From assembly GCF_024741795.1 (NCBI RefSeq), contig NZ_CP102950.1, forward strand, positions 4,278,001 through 4,342,000: a stretch of DNA of 64,000 nt. The letters are read 5' to 3'. The notes below the pieces were generated by a model. That model made no database searches and was not told where the DNA came from. It saw only the letters and a program-made list of their open reading frames with translations. Below, piece after piece: positions 35,930 to 44,705 of this stretch (the first letter of the stretch is position 1; each line of letters begins with the position of its first letter). Origin of the DNA: Arthrobacter sp. CJ23 (lineage in GTDB: Bacteria > Actinomycetota > Actinomycetes > Actinomycetales > Micrococcaceae). Made by a program: the position numbers and the translations under genes.

Positions 35930-36865
35930 ATGAGCATGAAATTCGCCAGGCTGGGCACGGCCGGAAACGAACAGCCGGTTGTTCTCACCCAGGACCCCAA
36001 CGGCACTGAAAAGTACTTCAGCCTCGCGGCCCTGACCCGGGACATCAACGGCGCCTTCCTCGCCTCGGACGGCATCGCCCGTACCCGTGAAGCCCTTGCA
36101 TCCGGCACGCTGCCCGAGATTTCGGCCGAAGGCCTCCGCGTCGGCGCCCCTGTGGCCCGCCCAGGCAATCTGATCGCCATCGGCCTGAACTACACCGCCC
36201 ACGCCGCCGAATCCGGAACGGAGCCCCCCGCCACCCCCGTCGTCTTCCTCAAGCCGGCCAACACCGTCAGCGGGCCGTTCGACGCCGCCCCCATCCCGCC
36301 GTCGGCGGAAAAGTACGACTGGGAGGTGGAACTCGGCATCGTGATCGGCCGGGAAGCGTCATACCTTTCCGGCACGGACGAGGCCGCCGAATGCATCGCC
36401 GGCTACGTGGCCGCCAACGACCTCTCCGAGCGCGACTACCAGCTGACGGGCCCCGCCGGCCAGTGGACGAAGGGCAAGTCCCTGCCGTCCTCCACGCCGC
36501 TGGGCCCCTGGCTTGTCCCGGCTTCCGAGGTGAACGCCGGCAACCTCGGCCTGCGCACCTGGGTCAACGGCGAGGTCCGGCAGTCCTCCAACACCTCGGA
36601 CATGATCTTCGACCCCGCCACGGTGGTCCACCACCTGAGCCAGTACATGGTCCTGGAAGCGGGCGACGTCATCATCACCGGCACCCCGGAAGGCGTGGCC
36701 CTCTCCGGCCGCTTCCCGTACATCCAGCCCGGCGACGTGGTGGAGGTGGAGATCGACGGCCTCGGCAGCCAGCGCCAGGAGTTCTACCGGGCCAGCGCCG
36801 GCTCGCTCGCCTCCTCCGCCGCGGGCACCGGGAGCGCAAGCGGCACCGGCAGCGCTGCCGAATGA
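35930..36865 (+). CDS. Fumarylacetoacetate hydrolase family, probable 2,4-diketo-3-deoxy-L-fuconate hydrolase
   Basis: A 311-aa FAH-family enzyme. Motifs: IGLNYTAHAAESGTEPPATP, then KYDWEVELGIVIGREASYLS with the metal ligands, and GDVIITGTPEGVALS. In the non-phosphorylative L-fucose route such enzymes cleave the diketo acid to pyruvate and L-lactate. A Ser/Ala/Gly/Thr tail of about 20 residues ends the protein. GGAGG precedes ATG by 6 nt. The stop overlaps the SDR gene by 4 nt. Confidence 0.9.
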   Translation: MSMKFARLGTAGNEQPVVLTQDPNGTEKYFSLAALTRDINGAFLASDGIARTREALASGTLPEISAEGLRVGAPVARPGNLIAIGLNYTAHAAESGTEPPATPVVFLKPANTVSGPFDAAPIPPSAEKYDWEVELGIVIGREASYLSGTDEAAECIAGYVAANDLSERDYQLTGPAGQWTKGKSLPSSTPLGPWLVPASEVNAGNLGLRTWVNGEVRQSSNTSDMIFDPATVVHHLSQYMVLEAGDVIITGTPEGVALSGRFPYIQPGDVVEVEIDGLGSQRQEFYRASAGSLASSAAGTGSASGTGSAAE

Positions 36866-37611
36866 GTGCCGAGTTCGAGGGCCTCGCAGCCCTGGTGACC
36901 GGCGGGGCGTCCGGAATCGGCGCGGCCATCGCGGACCGGCTTGCCGCCGGCGGCGCGCGCGTTGCCGTGCTGGACCTGAACCCGGCCGGCTCGCCGCACT
37001 TCGGCGTCGAATGCAATGTGGCCGACGACGCCTCGGTGCGGGCCGCCGTCGACGCCGTCGCTGCGCAGTTCGGCCGTCTGGACGTGGTGGTCAACAACGC
37101 CGGGATCGGCGCCCAGGGCGACATCGCCGCGAACGACGACGCCGAGTGGCACCGCGTGCTGGACATCAACGTGGTCGGGATCGCCCGCGTCAGCCGTGCC
37201 GCGCTGCCCTACCTGCGCGACTCACCGGCCGCGGCGATCGTCAACACCTGCTCCATCGCCGCGACGGCGGGGCTGCCGCAGCGCGCGCTGTATTCGGCGT
37301 CGAAGGGTGCCGTGCTGTCCCTGACCCTGGCGATGGCCGCCGACCACGTCCGCGAAGGCATCCGGGTGAACTGCGTGAACCCGGGCACCGTGGACACGCC
37401 CTGGGTGGGCCGCCTGCTCGATTCCGCCGCCGACCCCGCCGCGGAACGCGCCGCGCTCATCGCCCGGCAGCCGCATGGCCGCCTGGTGGACGCGGCCGAG
37501 GTGGCCGGCGCCGTGGCGTACCTCGCGAGCCCGCTCTCCGGTTCGACGTCGGGCACGTCCCTGGCGGTCGACGGCGGCCTGCAGGGTTTGCGGCTGCGGC
37601 CGGTGGGCTAG
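36862..37611 (+). CDS. SDR oxidoreductase, probable 2-keto-3-deoxy-L-fuconate dehydrogenase
   Basis: A 249-aa short-chain dehydrogenase. NAD-binding TGGASGIGAAIADRLA is at residues 14-29, NNAGIGAQGDIA follows, and the Ser-Tyr-Lys triad is NTCSIAATAGL with YSASKGA. Known KDF dehydrogenases belong to this family; the position between diketo-acid hydrolase and fucose genes supports the step. It completes the route from fucoside to pyruvate plus lactate. Confidence 0.9.
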   Translation: MSAEFEGLAALVTGGASGIGAAIADRLAAGGARVAVLDLNPAGSPHFGVECNVADDASVRAAVDAVAAQFGRLDVVVNNAGIGAQGDIAANDDAEWHRVLDINVVGIARVSRAALPYLRDSPAAAIVNTCSIAATAGLPQRALYSASKGAVLSLTLAMAADHVREGIRVNCVNPGTVDTPWVGRLLDSAADPAAERAALIARQPHGRLVDAAEVAGAVAYLASPLSGSTSGTSLAVDGGLQGLRLRPVG

Positions 37612-37643
37612 GCCCCCGCCCCGCTTCCGCGAACTCCCGAACT

Positions 37644-37699
37644 CGCGGCTGTGGCCCGGACATGACGCTTGCAGGCGTCGAGCCCGGGCCACACCCGCG
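37644..37699. terminator. Bidirectional hairpin between SDR gene and convergent small gene
   Basis: Arms of 16 nt (37644-37659 CGCGGCTGTGGCCCGG and 37684-37699) pair with one mismatch, and a 5-bp inner stem GACGC/GCGTC (37664-37668, 37675-37679) lies within. It separates two convergent genes. Confidence 0.7.
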
Positions 37700-37711
37700 T
37701 TCCCGCCGAAG

Positions 37712-37906
37712 CTATGCCCGGAAGATCCTCTCGCGGCTCCGGTCGATTACCGGCTCCGGATCATTCCTGAACTCCCGGTGGCGGCGAGGGAAGGCCCAGA
37801 AACTGAAGTCCTTCGCATCCACGCGCGGCTCCGGGCGCTCCTCAGGTTCCCGTGAGGCATCTTTCCTGGTGTCCCGCCGGAAATCCTTGCTGTACGGGTA
37901 GCACAT
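37712..37906 (-). CDS. Small hydrophilic protein, 64 aa, unknown function
   Basis: The protein is rich in Arg, Asp, Glu and Pro, with a central AKDFSFWAFPRRHREF. Coding is supported by a perfect GGAAGGAGG 6 nt before ATG 37904-37906 and by the hairpin terminator shared with the convergent SDR gene. No domain is recognised. It is transcribed divergently from the GNAT-AAA+ gene, 173 nt away. Confidence 0.65.
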   Translation of the reverse strand: MCYPYSKDFRRDTRKDASREPEERPEPRVDAKDFSFWAFPRRHREFRNDPEPVIDRSRERIFRA

Positions 37907-38079
37907 CACAGACCTCCTTCCAGCGACTGCCCCTTAATCCTCCTCCCGTTCCGGCGCGCAGTCGACCCTTTTCCTGCCACATCCGGCGTAACGCAACGGG
38001 GCGGCAACCTCCGGCGCGCCCGCTTCGCCTATGCTCGATTTCCAAAGGCATCAACGGCGATCCACCAAGGAGCAAGGCC

Positions 38080-39411
38080 ATGAGCAACTGGCGCATCAGG
38101 GACTTCCACTCGTCCGACCTGGACGGCATCCTGCACCTGTGGGAATCACTCAAGGCGGACGGCGTCGAGCCCGTCTACGCACTGTCCGAGGTGCTCGCGT
38201 CCTGCGAGAAGGACCACGCCGTGGTGGCCGTGCAGGGCGAACAGGTGGTGGGCGCCGCCGTCGGACGCGCCGCGCACGACCAGGGCTGGATCGTCTTCCT
38301 TGCCACGCTCCCCGAGTTCCGCGGACGCGGCATCGGCACCTCGCTCCTGTCCGCCGTCGAGAACCGCATGGCGCCGCACGGCCTCAACAAGCTCTCCGCG
38401 CTCATGCCCGAATCCGAAACCAGGGTGGAAGCGTTCCTCGGCCGCGGCTTCGTGGTCAAGAAGAACCTGCGCTACTTCGAGCGCACCATCCCGGTGCAGC
38501 GCCAGGAGCTGGAGCCGCTGAGCCTGCTGGGCGGCAGGATCCTGGCCCGCGATCTCTGGGAGAACGTGGCCGGCATGCGCCGCGAAAAGGAACTCCTGGA
38601 ACGCCGCCTGGTGCTGCCGCTCGCCGAGGCCGACCTCGCCGATGAATACGGCGTGGTGCCGCCGCGCGCCGTGGTCCTCTTCGGCCCTCCCGGCACCGGC
38701 AAGACCACCTTCGCCAAGGCGATCGCGTCCCGCCTGGAGTGGCCGTTCGTGGAGGTCTTCCCCTCCCGCCTGGCCGCCGATCCCAAGGGCCTGGCCGGCG
38801 CCCTGCGCGAAACCTTCCTGGAAATCGCCGAGCTGGAGCACTGCGTGGTGTTCATCGACGAGGTGGAGGAAATCGCCTCCCAGCGTGCCGGGGACCCGCC
38901 GTCGCCGCTGCAGGGCGTCACCAACGAACTCCTCAAGATCATCCCCGCCTTCCGCGAACAGCCCGGCCGGCTGCTGGTCTGCGCCACCAACTTCATCCGC
39001 GCCCTGGACACCGCGTTCCTGCGCCACGGCCGCTTCGACTACGTGATCCCCATCGGCCTGCCGGACACGCACGCCCGCGAGGCCATGTGGCAGCGCTTCA
39101 TCCCGGCCGCCGTGGTGGACGACGTGGATGTGCAGCTCCTCGTGGACCGCACCCAGGGCTTCTCCCCCGCGGACATCGAGTACGCGGCCCGGAGCGCCTC
39201 CCAGCGGGCGCTCGAAAAAGCCGTGTACGACGACGGCGGTACCGGCGGCAGCAATGGTTCCGGCGGCGGCGCTGGCGGAGTGTCCGCCAACGGGCGCCGG
39301 GGGCCCGTCACCCAGGACTACCTCGACGCCATCGGCGATACCCGCACCACTGTCAGCGAGGAGGTCCACCAGGACTTCCTCGAGGACATCGAGGTGCTGG
39401 GCCGCGTGTAA
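38080..39411 (+). CDS. GNAT acetyltransferase fused to AAA+ ATPase
   Basis: A 443-aa two-domain protein. Residues 1-135 form a GNAT fold (IRDFHSSDLDGILHLWESL, acetyl-CoA loop PEFRGRGIGTSLL near 77-90). From about residue 165 comes an AAA+ domain with Walker A GPPGTGKTT (about 201-209), Walker B CVVFIDEVEE (about 255-264) and sensor-like VCATNFIRALDTAFLRHGRFD. The C-terminus has the small lid domain interrupted by a Gly/Ser-rich insert. ATG 38080 has AAGGAG upstream. The combination suggests an ATP-driven remodeler that modifies or senses acetylation; the real role is unknown. The next gene is separated by a palindrome. Confidence 0.87.
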   Translation: MSNWRIRDFHSSDLDGILHLWESLKADGVEPVYALSEVLASCEKDHAVVAVQGEQVVGAAVGRAAHDQGWIVFLATLPEFRGRGIGTSLLSAVENRMAPHGLNKLSALMPESETRVEAFLGRGFVVKKNLRYFERTIPVQRQELEPLSLLGGRILARDLWENVAGMRREKELLERRLVLPLAEADLADEYGVVPPRAVVLFGPPGTGKTTFAKAIASRLEWPFVEVFPSRLAADPKGLAGALRETFLEIAELEHCVVFIDEVEEIASQRAGDPPSPLQGVTNELLKIIPAFREQPGRLLVCATNFIRALDTAFLRHGRFDYVIPIGLPDTHAREAMWQRFIPAAVVDDVDVQLLVDRTQGFSPADIEYAARSASQRALEKAVYDDGGTGGSNGSGGGAGGVSANGRRGPVTQDYLDAIGDTRTTVSEEVHQDFLEDIEVLGRV

Positions 39412-39426
39412 CGTCCTCCCCTGACT

Positions 39427-39491
39427 GCAACGCGGGGTCAGATACGGCCCATGTTCTGGTGCGGAACGGGCCGTATCTGACCCCGCGTTGC
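39427..39491. repeat. 65-bp long-stem palindrome, copy 2
   Basis: Perfect 24-nt arms (39427-39450 and 39468-39491) around a 17-nt loop. Compared with the copy at 6864-6928 three adjacent bases in one arm differ and the opposite arm carries the matching compensating bases. Confidence 0.93.
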
Positions 39492-39510
39492 CACGCGGTA
39501 CTGTTTTTCC

Positions 39511-40755
39511 ATGTCCACGAATCCCCTACGGCATGCGCTGGCCCGCATGGGCGGCCGCGACCCCCACGAAAAGCACCGCACCGCTACCCCGCTGGAGCTG
39601 TTCTTCGACCTGACGTTTGTCATCGCTTTCGGAGTTGCCGGAAGCCAGTTCGCCCACGCAGTAGCCGAAGCGCATTTTGGCGCCGGGCTCCTGGGATTCT
39701 CGTTCGCCATGTTCGCGGTTATTTGGGCTTGGATCAACTTCACGTGGTTCGCAAGCGCCTACGACACTGACGACTGGGTGTTCAGGGTAGTCACGATGGT
39801 CCAGATGGTGGGCGTCCTCATATTGGCGATGGGCATCGAGCCGATGTTCCATTCCTTGATCGAGGGTGACCACGTGGACAACGTCGCCATCCTGCTCGGC
39901 TACATCGTGATGCGTGTGGCCTTGGTGTTCCAATGGCTACGGGCAGCTCGCCAGGACCCGCATCGCCGCGAGACCTGCCTCCGCTACGCCAAGTACCTTG
40001 CACTCGTACAAGTCGGTTGGATCGTCGTCCTGCTGATTGAGACCAACGTCCTCACTACGTTCCTGATGGCAGCTCCCCTCTTTGTCCTCGAAATGGCCAC
40101 CCCCTATTTCGCGGAACGGAAGATCCGAACACCCTGGCACGCCCACCACATCGCCGAACGGTACGGGCTCCTCGCGATCATTGCCTTGGGTGAATGCTTG
40201 ATTGGTGCCATCGAGACGCTGCGGGCAATCGTTGCCCTGCACGGCTGGACTTTGGATGCTGCCTTGGTCGGCTTGAGCGGGACGGGGCTGGCCTTTGCCA
40301 TGTGGTGGATCTACTTCATCCTGCCGTCTGGTCCTGCGCTGCACCTGCAGAGGCACCGGTCGTGGGTCTTCGGCTACGGTCACATCCCCATCTTCGCTGC
40401 CATCGCGGCGACTGGCGCCGGGCTGCACGTTGCCGCGTACTTCATCGATCACGAGGCACACATCAGTGGAGCCGTCGCCGTCGCCTCGATCGCCATCCCG
40501 ATTATTCTCTTCAAGGTTTCGCTCACCACCCTCTACAGCATCATGCTGCGCCCGGATCGCGAACTGCTCTGGACGTCGGCGCTGGTTGTGATTGCGCTGG
40601 CCGGAAGTGTGGTCATGGCGGCAGCCGGCGCGTCCGTGCCCCTGTGCATGCTGGAGATGATGGTGGTGCTGGGCCTCTCGATCGCGTTCGACGAGCGCCG
40701 AGGGCACAAGGGCCGTGCTGCGGCGCTTCGTCGACTGGAAGCTGCGGCGGGCTAG
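39511..40755 (+). CDS. Low temperature requirement protein A family (LtrA)
   Basis: A 414-aa polytopic membrane protein with about twelve hydrophobic segments. LtrA hallmarks are TPLELFFDLTFVIAFGVAGS near the start, WAWINFTWFASAYDTDDWVFR and HIAERYGLLAIIALGECLIG. The family was named from a Listeria cold-growth mutant; its molecular function is unknown. The gene has its own start 20 nt after the palindrome and no close operon partner. Confidence 0.92.
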   Translation: MSTNPLRHALARMGGRDPHEKHRTATPLELFFDLTFVIAFGVAGSQFAHAVAEAHFGAGLLGFSFAMFAVIWAWINFTWFASAYDTDDWVFRVVTMVQMVGVLILAMGIEPMFHSLIEGDHVDNVAILLGYIVMRVALVFQWLRAARQDPHRRETCLRYAKYLALVQVGWIVVLLIETNVLTTFLMAAPLFVLEMATPYFAERKIRTPWHAHHIAERYGLLAIIALGECLIGAIETLRAIVALHGWTLDAALVGLSGTGLAFAMWWIYFILPSGPALHLQRHRSWVFGYGHIPIFAAIAATGAGLHVAAYFIDHEAHISGAVAVASIAIPIILFKVSLTTLYSIMLRPDRELLWTSALVVIALAGSVVMAAAGASVPLCMLEMMVVLGLSIAFDERRGHKGRAAALRRLEAAAG

Positions 40756-40772
40756 GCCCGACACGGAGCGGT

Positions 40773-40862
40773 ACGTTCGTGCCGGTTTCGCTCGTCAAGC
40801 TCTTGATTCCTCGTGTTCGAGAGAGCAAAATGAGAGAACCGGCACGTTCGTGCCGGTTCTCT
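40773..40862. promoter_or_regulatory. hipBA operator region
   Basis: A perfect inverted repeat with 14-nt arms (40833-40846 AGAGAACCGGCACG and 40849-40862) and 2-nt loop lies 19 bp upstream of hipB. A 15-nt direct repeat ACGTTCGTGCCGGTT occurs at 40773-40787 and again at 40844-40858, overlapping the right arm. Antitoxins of the HipB family bind such sites to autoregulate. Confidence 0.75.
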
Positions 40863-40881
40863 TGGCGGGATTGAGGCTCAA

Positions 40882-41115
40882 GTGACACCCGAAACCTTCT
40901 CCGCAGCACTGGGCGCCGAGGTCCGTGCCCGCCGCGGCTCGCTGAGCCTGAGCCAGTCCGAACTCGCGGACCTGGCCGGCGTCTCGGAGCGCTTTGTGCG
41001 CTTCGTGGAGCAGGGCAAGACCACCATCCAGCTCGAGCAGCTGCTCGCCGTCCTGGGCACCCTGGGCCTGGAGCTCACCGTGGCCACGGCGGCCCCCGCA
41101 AGCCAACGGCCATGA
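40882..41115 (+). CDS. hipB: HipB-like antitoxin
   Basis: A 77-aa HTH (Xre/Cro) protein: LSQSELADLAGVSERFVRFV is the helix-turn-helix, followed by QLEQLLAVLGTLGLELTV. It starts at GTG 40882 after a strong palindrome and overlaps hipA by 4 nt. HipB proteins neutralise HipA and repress the operon. Confidence 0.9.
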   Translation: MTPETFSAALGAEVRARRGSLSLSQSELADLAGVSERFVRFVEQGKTTIQLEQLLAVLGTLGLELTVATAAPASQRP

Positions 41116-42305
41116 CCTTCCACCGGATCGCGGACGTCTACAAGCAGGGAACCCTGGCCGCCAGGCTGGAGCGCCACGAGGGCGGCACCAAGTTCAGCTA
41201 CCTGCCCCGGTACCTCGAATCCGGCGGAGCGGCGGTCGCCACCACGCTCCCCCTCAGCCCCGCTCCCGTCTTCACGCCCAGCGGCGCCGTGCCGCCCTAC
41301 TTCACCGGGCTGCTCCCGGAGGGCCGGCGGCTGAACTCCCTGCGCCGGGCGGTCAAAGCCAGCGCCGACGACGAACTCGCCCTCCTCATGGCAGCCGGCG
41401 GCGACGCCGTGGGGGACGTCCAGACCCTCCCGCACGGCGAGCCGCCTGTGGAAGGAGGCGCCGCCGTCGTACTCGATCCGAAGCTGCCGCTGGACTTCGA
41501 TGCCCTGCTGGGCAACTCAGGGCTCATCGACCCGGTGGCGCTGGCGGGCGTGCAGGACAAGTTGTCCGCCGGGATGATTTCACTGCCTGTGGCGCAGTCC
41601 GGCAAGCGCTTCATCCTCAAGCTCAACGCCCCCGAGTTCCCGTTCGTGGTGGAGAACGAGTTCCTCATGTTCCGCTATGCGCGCCGGCTGCGGATCCCGG
41701 TGAGCAACGTGGAGCTGGTGCACGACGTCGCGGGCCGGGCCGGGCTGCTGGTGGAGCGATTCGACCGCCTCACCGATGCCGACGGCGGAGCTTTGCGCCT
41801 CGCCGTGGAGGACGGCGCCCAGGTGCTGGGCCTGTACCCGGCGGACAAGTACAGCGTGCCGTTCGGGCAGGTCTGCGCCGCCCTGGCCGGCCACTGTTCC
41901 GCGCCGCTGCCGGCCTTGCGGAACCTGGCCATCCAGCTGGCCTTCGCCTGGCTCACGGGCAACGGCGATCTGCACGCCAAGAACGTCTCCATGGTGCAGT
42001 CGCCCGGCGGCGAGTTCACCATCGCCCCCGTCTATGACATCCCCTCCACCGTGGTCTACGGCGACAAGACCCTCGCGCTGGCCATCGGCGGCAAGAAGAA
42101 CGGGATCTCGCGCAAGCACTTCCTTGGCTGGGCCGTGAAGCTGGGGCTGACTGAGCGCGCCGCGGAGCATTCCCTCGAGGCGGCCCTGAAGGCGAGCGCT
42201 CCGCTGATCACGGACCTCGACGCCGGCGCCTCGCCTTTCGGCGCGATGCAGAGCAAGGACTGGGTCAAGGAACTCAAGCACCGGCGCCGGCTGATGGAGG
42301 GCTAG
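41112..42305 (+). CDS. hipA: HipA-like serine/threonine kinase toxin
   Basis: A 397-aa HipA kinase. The N-terminal HipA domain contains [13 protein letters not shown], followed by [10 protein letters not shown] with the P-loop Ser/Lys region. Catalytic loop is [12 protein letters not shown] at about residues 280-291 and the Mg-binding motif is [12 protein letters not shown] at about 306-317. Classic HipA phosphorylates glutamyl-tRNA synthetase; the target here is unknown. All kinase motifs appear intact. It forms a pair with hipB. Confidence 0.9.
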   Translation: MTFHRIADVYKQGTLAARLERHEGGTKFSYLPRYLESGGAAVATTLPLSPAPVFTPSGAVPPYFTGLLPEGRRLNSLRRAVKASADDELALLMAAGGDAVGDVQTLPHGEPPVEGGAAVVLDPKLPLDFDALLGNSGLIDPVALAGVQDKLSAGMISLPVAQSGKRFILKLNAPEFPFVVENEFLMFRYARRLRIPVSNVELVHDVAGRAGLLVERFDRLTDADGGALRLAVEDGAQVLGLYPADKYSVPFGQVCAALAGHCSAPLPALRNLAIQLAFAWLTGNGDLHAKNVSMVQSPGGEFTIAPVYDIPSTVVYGDKTLALAIGGKKNGISRKHFLGWAVKLGLTERAAEHSLEAALKASAPLITDLDAGASPFGAMQSKDWVKELKHRRRLMEG

Positions 42306-43312
42306 GAGCGGAAGAGCCCGCTGTAGGCGTTGAGGGCGAGCTGGCCGCCCAGGTGAGCGTAGAGGACGTTGCTGCTTGCCGGAATGTCCCGGCTCTTCAC
42401 CAGGTCGATGAGCCCGGCCAGGGACTTGCCCTCATACACGGGGTCGGTGATCATCGCTTCCAGCGAGGCGCCGAGGCGGATGGCCTCGAGGGTGGAGTCG
42501 ACGGGAATCCCGTAGAGGTCGCCGGCCCAGCCCTCCATGAGGATGATTTCGTCGTCGCGCAGATCGCGGCCCAGGCCGATCAGTTCGGCGGTGTTCCGGG
42601 CGATGCGTTCCACCTGCGCACGCGTCTTCTCCAAGGTTGCCGAGGCATCGATGCCGATGACGCGGCGGGGCTTGTCCTGGCCGGCGAATCCGGCGATCAT
42701 GCCGGCGTGCGTGGATCCCGTCACGGTGCAGACGATGATGGTGTCGAAGAAGACGCCGAGCTCCCGTTCCTGCTGCTCCACCTCGTAGGCCCAGTTCGCG
42801 AAGCCCAGGCCGCCGAGTTTGTGGTCCGAGGCGCCGGCCGGAATGGCATAGGGGGTGCCCCCGGCGGCCTTGACCTCATCGATGGCGTGTTCCCAGCTGC
42901 TGCGGATGCCGATGTCGAATCCGGCGCTGTCCAGGCGGACGTCCGCGCCCATGATGCGGGACAGCAGGATGTTCCCGACGCGGTCCGACAGCGGATCCGG
43001 CCAGTCAACCCAGTTTTCCTGGACCAGGCGGGCCTTCACGCCGATCTTCGCCGCCACGGCCGCCACCTGCCGCGTGTGGTTGGACTGGTAGCCGCCAATG
43101 GAGACCAGCGTGTCCGCTCCCTGCGCGATGGCGTCCGGCACCAGGTACTCCAGCTTGCGGGTCTTGTTCCCGCCGAAGGCAAGGCCGCTGTTGACGTCCT
43201 CGCGCTTGGCCCAGATCCGGGCGCCGCCAAGGTGCGCACTCAGCCGCGGCAAGGGGTGAATGGGGCTCGGGCCGAAGGTCAGGGGATAGCGCTCGAAATC
43301 TGTGATGGCCAT
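42302..43312 (-). CDS. acdS: 1-aminocyclopropane-1-carboxylate deaminase
   Basis: A 336-aa PLP enzyme that converts ACC, the ethylene precursor of plants, to 2-oxobutyrate and ammonia. The PLP lysine is in [13 protein letters not shown] (Lys50), the substrate Ser in [12 protein letters not shown]. The two residues that separate true ACC deaminases from D-cysteine desulfhydrases are both of the deaminase type: Glu in DPVYEGKS and Leu in LYAHLGG. A GntR regulator is divergent. This suggests association with plant roots. Confidence 0.93.
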   Translation of the reverse strand: MAITDFERYPLTFGPSPIHPLPRLSAHLGGARIWAKREDVNSGLAFGGNKTRKLEYLVPDAIAQGADTLVSIGGYQSNHTRQVAAVAAKIGVKARLVQENWVDWPDPLSDRVGNILLSRIMGADVRLDSAGFDIGIRSSWEHAIDEVKAAGGTPYAIPAGASDHKLGGLGFANWAYEVEQQERELGVFFDTIIVCTVTGSTHAGMIAGFAGQDKPRRVIGIDASATLEKTRAQVERIARNTAELIGLGRDLRDDEIILMEGWAGDLYGIPVDSTLEAIRLGASLEAMITDPVYEGKSLAGLIDLVKSRDIPASSNVLYAHLGGQLALNAYSGLFRS

Positions 43313-43383
43313 GGGAATCCTTCGCTGGCGGGGTGCTGTGCTGCTGGCGGGTCATCGGCAAAGCCATCCGATGAAATCCAACA

Positions 43384-43397
43384 TGCAATATATTGCA
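43384..43397. promoter_or_regulatory. Palindromic operator in acdS/GntR divergent region
   Basis: TGCAATATATTGCA is a perfect 14-bp palindrome 71 bp upstream of acdS. An AT-rich repeat CGATATACGATATG (43486-43499) lies just before the regulator's start. Both are candidate sites for the divergent GntR protein. Confidence 0.65.
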
Positions 43398-43503
43398 CTC
43401 TTGCAGAGTGTTGCTGTCAAGGGCATGCTGACGTCCCCGTCGGAGCTGCGGGCGCCGGGCGCTGCGGAGCCCGGCACCGGGGCCGCGATATACGATATGT
43501 TGC

Positions 43504-44157
43504 ATGCCCATTCCGTCGCTCCACGGCGTCCACAAGCGCTCACTGCTCAGGGACAACGTGTTCGCGTCGATCCGTGACGCGATCGTTGACGGCACCTTCG
43601 CGCCCGGCGAGCGGTTGAAGGACACCGAGCTTGAGACGTGGCTCGGGGTCAGCCGGACGCCGATCCGGGAGGCCCTGCTGCGGCTCGAACGCGCCGGCCT
43701 GGTCATCGCGCTGCCCGGAAAGGCAACCATCGTGGCGCCCTACGACGCCGCTTCCACCGTGAGTACCCAGCAGGTGGTGGCGGCCATGCATGAACTGGCC
43801 GCCCGGCTGGCAGTCCCCCAAGTCACCGAGGGCGACATTGGCAGCATGGCCGATGCCAATGTCCGTTTCGAGCAAGCCTTGGAGCGCCTCGATGTGGAGG
43901 CCGCCCTCCGCTCGGACGACGATTTCCATGCCGTGTTCGTCACCCGCAGCGGAAATTCTGCCCTACAGGAACTCCTGGAACAAACCACGCCCGTCCTCCG
44001 CCGGGTCGAGCGGATGCGCTTCGCGTCCTTCGCTGCCAGGGACTCGGTAGCGCAGCATGCGGAGATCATTAGGCTTACCCGGGCAGGCGACGCCGAGGGC
44101 GCCGCCAGGGCCTGCCGGGACAACTGGCTCTCGCTGCGCTTCACAGCCTCCCAATAA
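43504..44157 (+). CDS. GntR/FCD regulator, probable regulator of acdS
   Basis: A 217-aa regulator with GntR winged helix (DNVFASIRDAIVDGTFAPGE, then ETWLGVSRTPIREALLRLE) and an FCD domain (DDDFHAVFVTRSGNSALQEL, RDSVAQHAEIIRL). It is divergent from acdS with a palindrome between. No Shine-Dalgarno is visible before ATG 43504; a TACGAT -10-like box ends 7 nt upstream, so a leaderless start is possible. It nearly abuts the convergent HD gene (3 bp). Confidence 0.87.
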   Translation: MPIPSLHGVHKRSLLRDNVFASIRDAIVDGTFAPGERLKDTELETWLGVSRTPIREALLRLERAGLVIALPGKATIVAPYDAASTVSTQQVVAAMHELAARLAVPQVTEGDIGSMADANVRFEQALERLDVEAALRSDDDFHAVFVTRSGNSALQELLEQTTPVLRRVERMRFASFAARDSVAQHAEIIRLTRAGDAEGAARACRDNWLSLRFTASQ

Positions 44158-44160
44158 CGG

Positions 44161-44697
44161 CTACTCCGGGGCGATGCGGTCCAGTTCGGGCAGCAGATAC
44201 GGGTTGATGCGCTCCAGGATCAGCCGGACTTCCTCGTAGGGCACGGCTGGGTAGAGCACCTCGCGGGCCTCGGCGTAGCGCGTGACCGGAGGCTTGTCCG
44301 GCCACTTTTCGGCGAGCGCCCGCACACGCTCCGGGAGGGAGTTGTGCGCATTGTCAGCGATCTTGACCAGGGTGGCGTCGTGGTCCTCGGCGACGTAGAG
44401 GATGCCGGCGGCATAGTCGTCCGGGTCGTCGTGGAACCGCCGCGTCACGCGTTCGATGATGTCCACGGCGCGCTCGGTGACGCCCATGTCCAGCAGGGCC
44501 TGCCGGGTGATGGGGGTGTCCTCGGCGATGTCGTGGAGGTAGCCGGCGATCCGGATGTCGTCGTCGAAATCGGCCAGCGCATCCCCTACCGCCAGCACGT
44601 GCTCACGGTACGGCCGCTTCAGCTTGTCCTTCTGGCGGTTGTGCGCCACCTCGGCAAGGACCATGGCTGTTTCAACGGTGAATCTGGGTTCGCTCAT
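44161..44697 (-). CDS. HD-domain phosphohydrolase (SpoT/Mesh1-like)
   Basis: A 178-aa HD protein: RPYREHVLAVGDALADF, then IAGYLHDIAEDTPIT with the His-Asp pair, and LVKIADNAHNSLPE with the distal Asp. The arrangement resembles the (p)ppGpp hydrolase domain of RelA/SpoT and small alarmone hydrolases. No synthetase or regulatory domain is present. The substrate is inferred from fold only. It lies 8 nt downstream of the esterase gene. Confidence 0.78.
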   Translation of the reverse strand: MSEPRFTVETAMVLAEVAHNRQKDKLKRPYREHVLAVGDALADFDDDIRIAGYLHDIAEDTPITRQALLDMGVTERAVDIIERVTRRFHDDPDDYAAGILYVAEDHDATLVKIADNAHNSLPERVRALAEKWPDKPPVTRYAEAREVLYPAVPYEEVRLILERINPYLLPELDRIAPE

Positions 44698-44705
44698 GCT
44701 CCATC

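Noticed and set aside
40882..42305. HipBA as a defence island with the neighbouring genes
   Set aside because: LtrA on one side and ACC deaminase on the other are unrelated metabolic or membrane genes; no defence genes cluster here.
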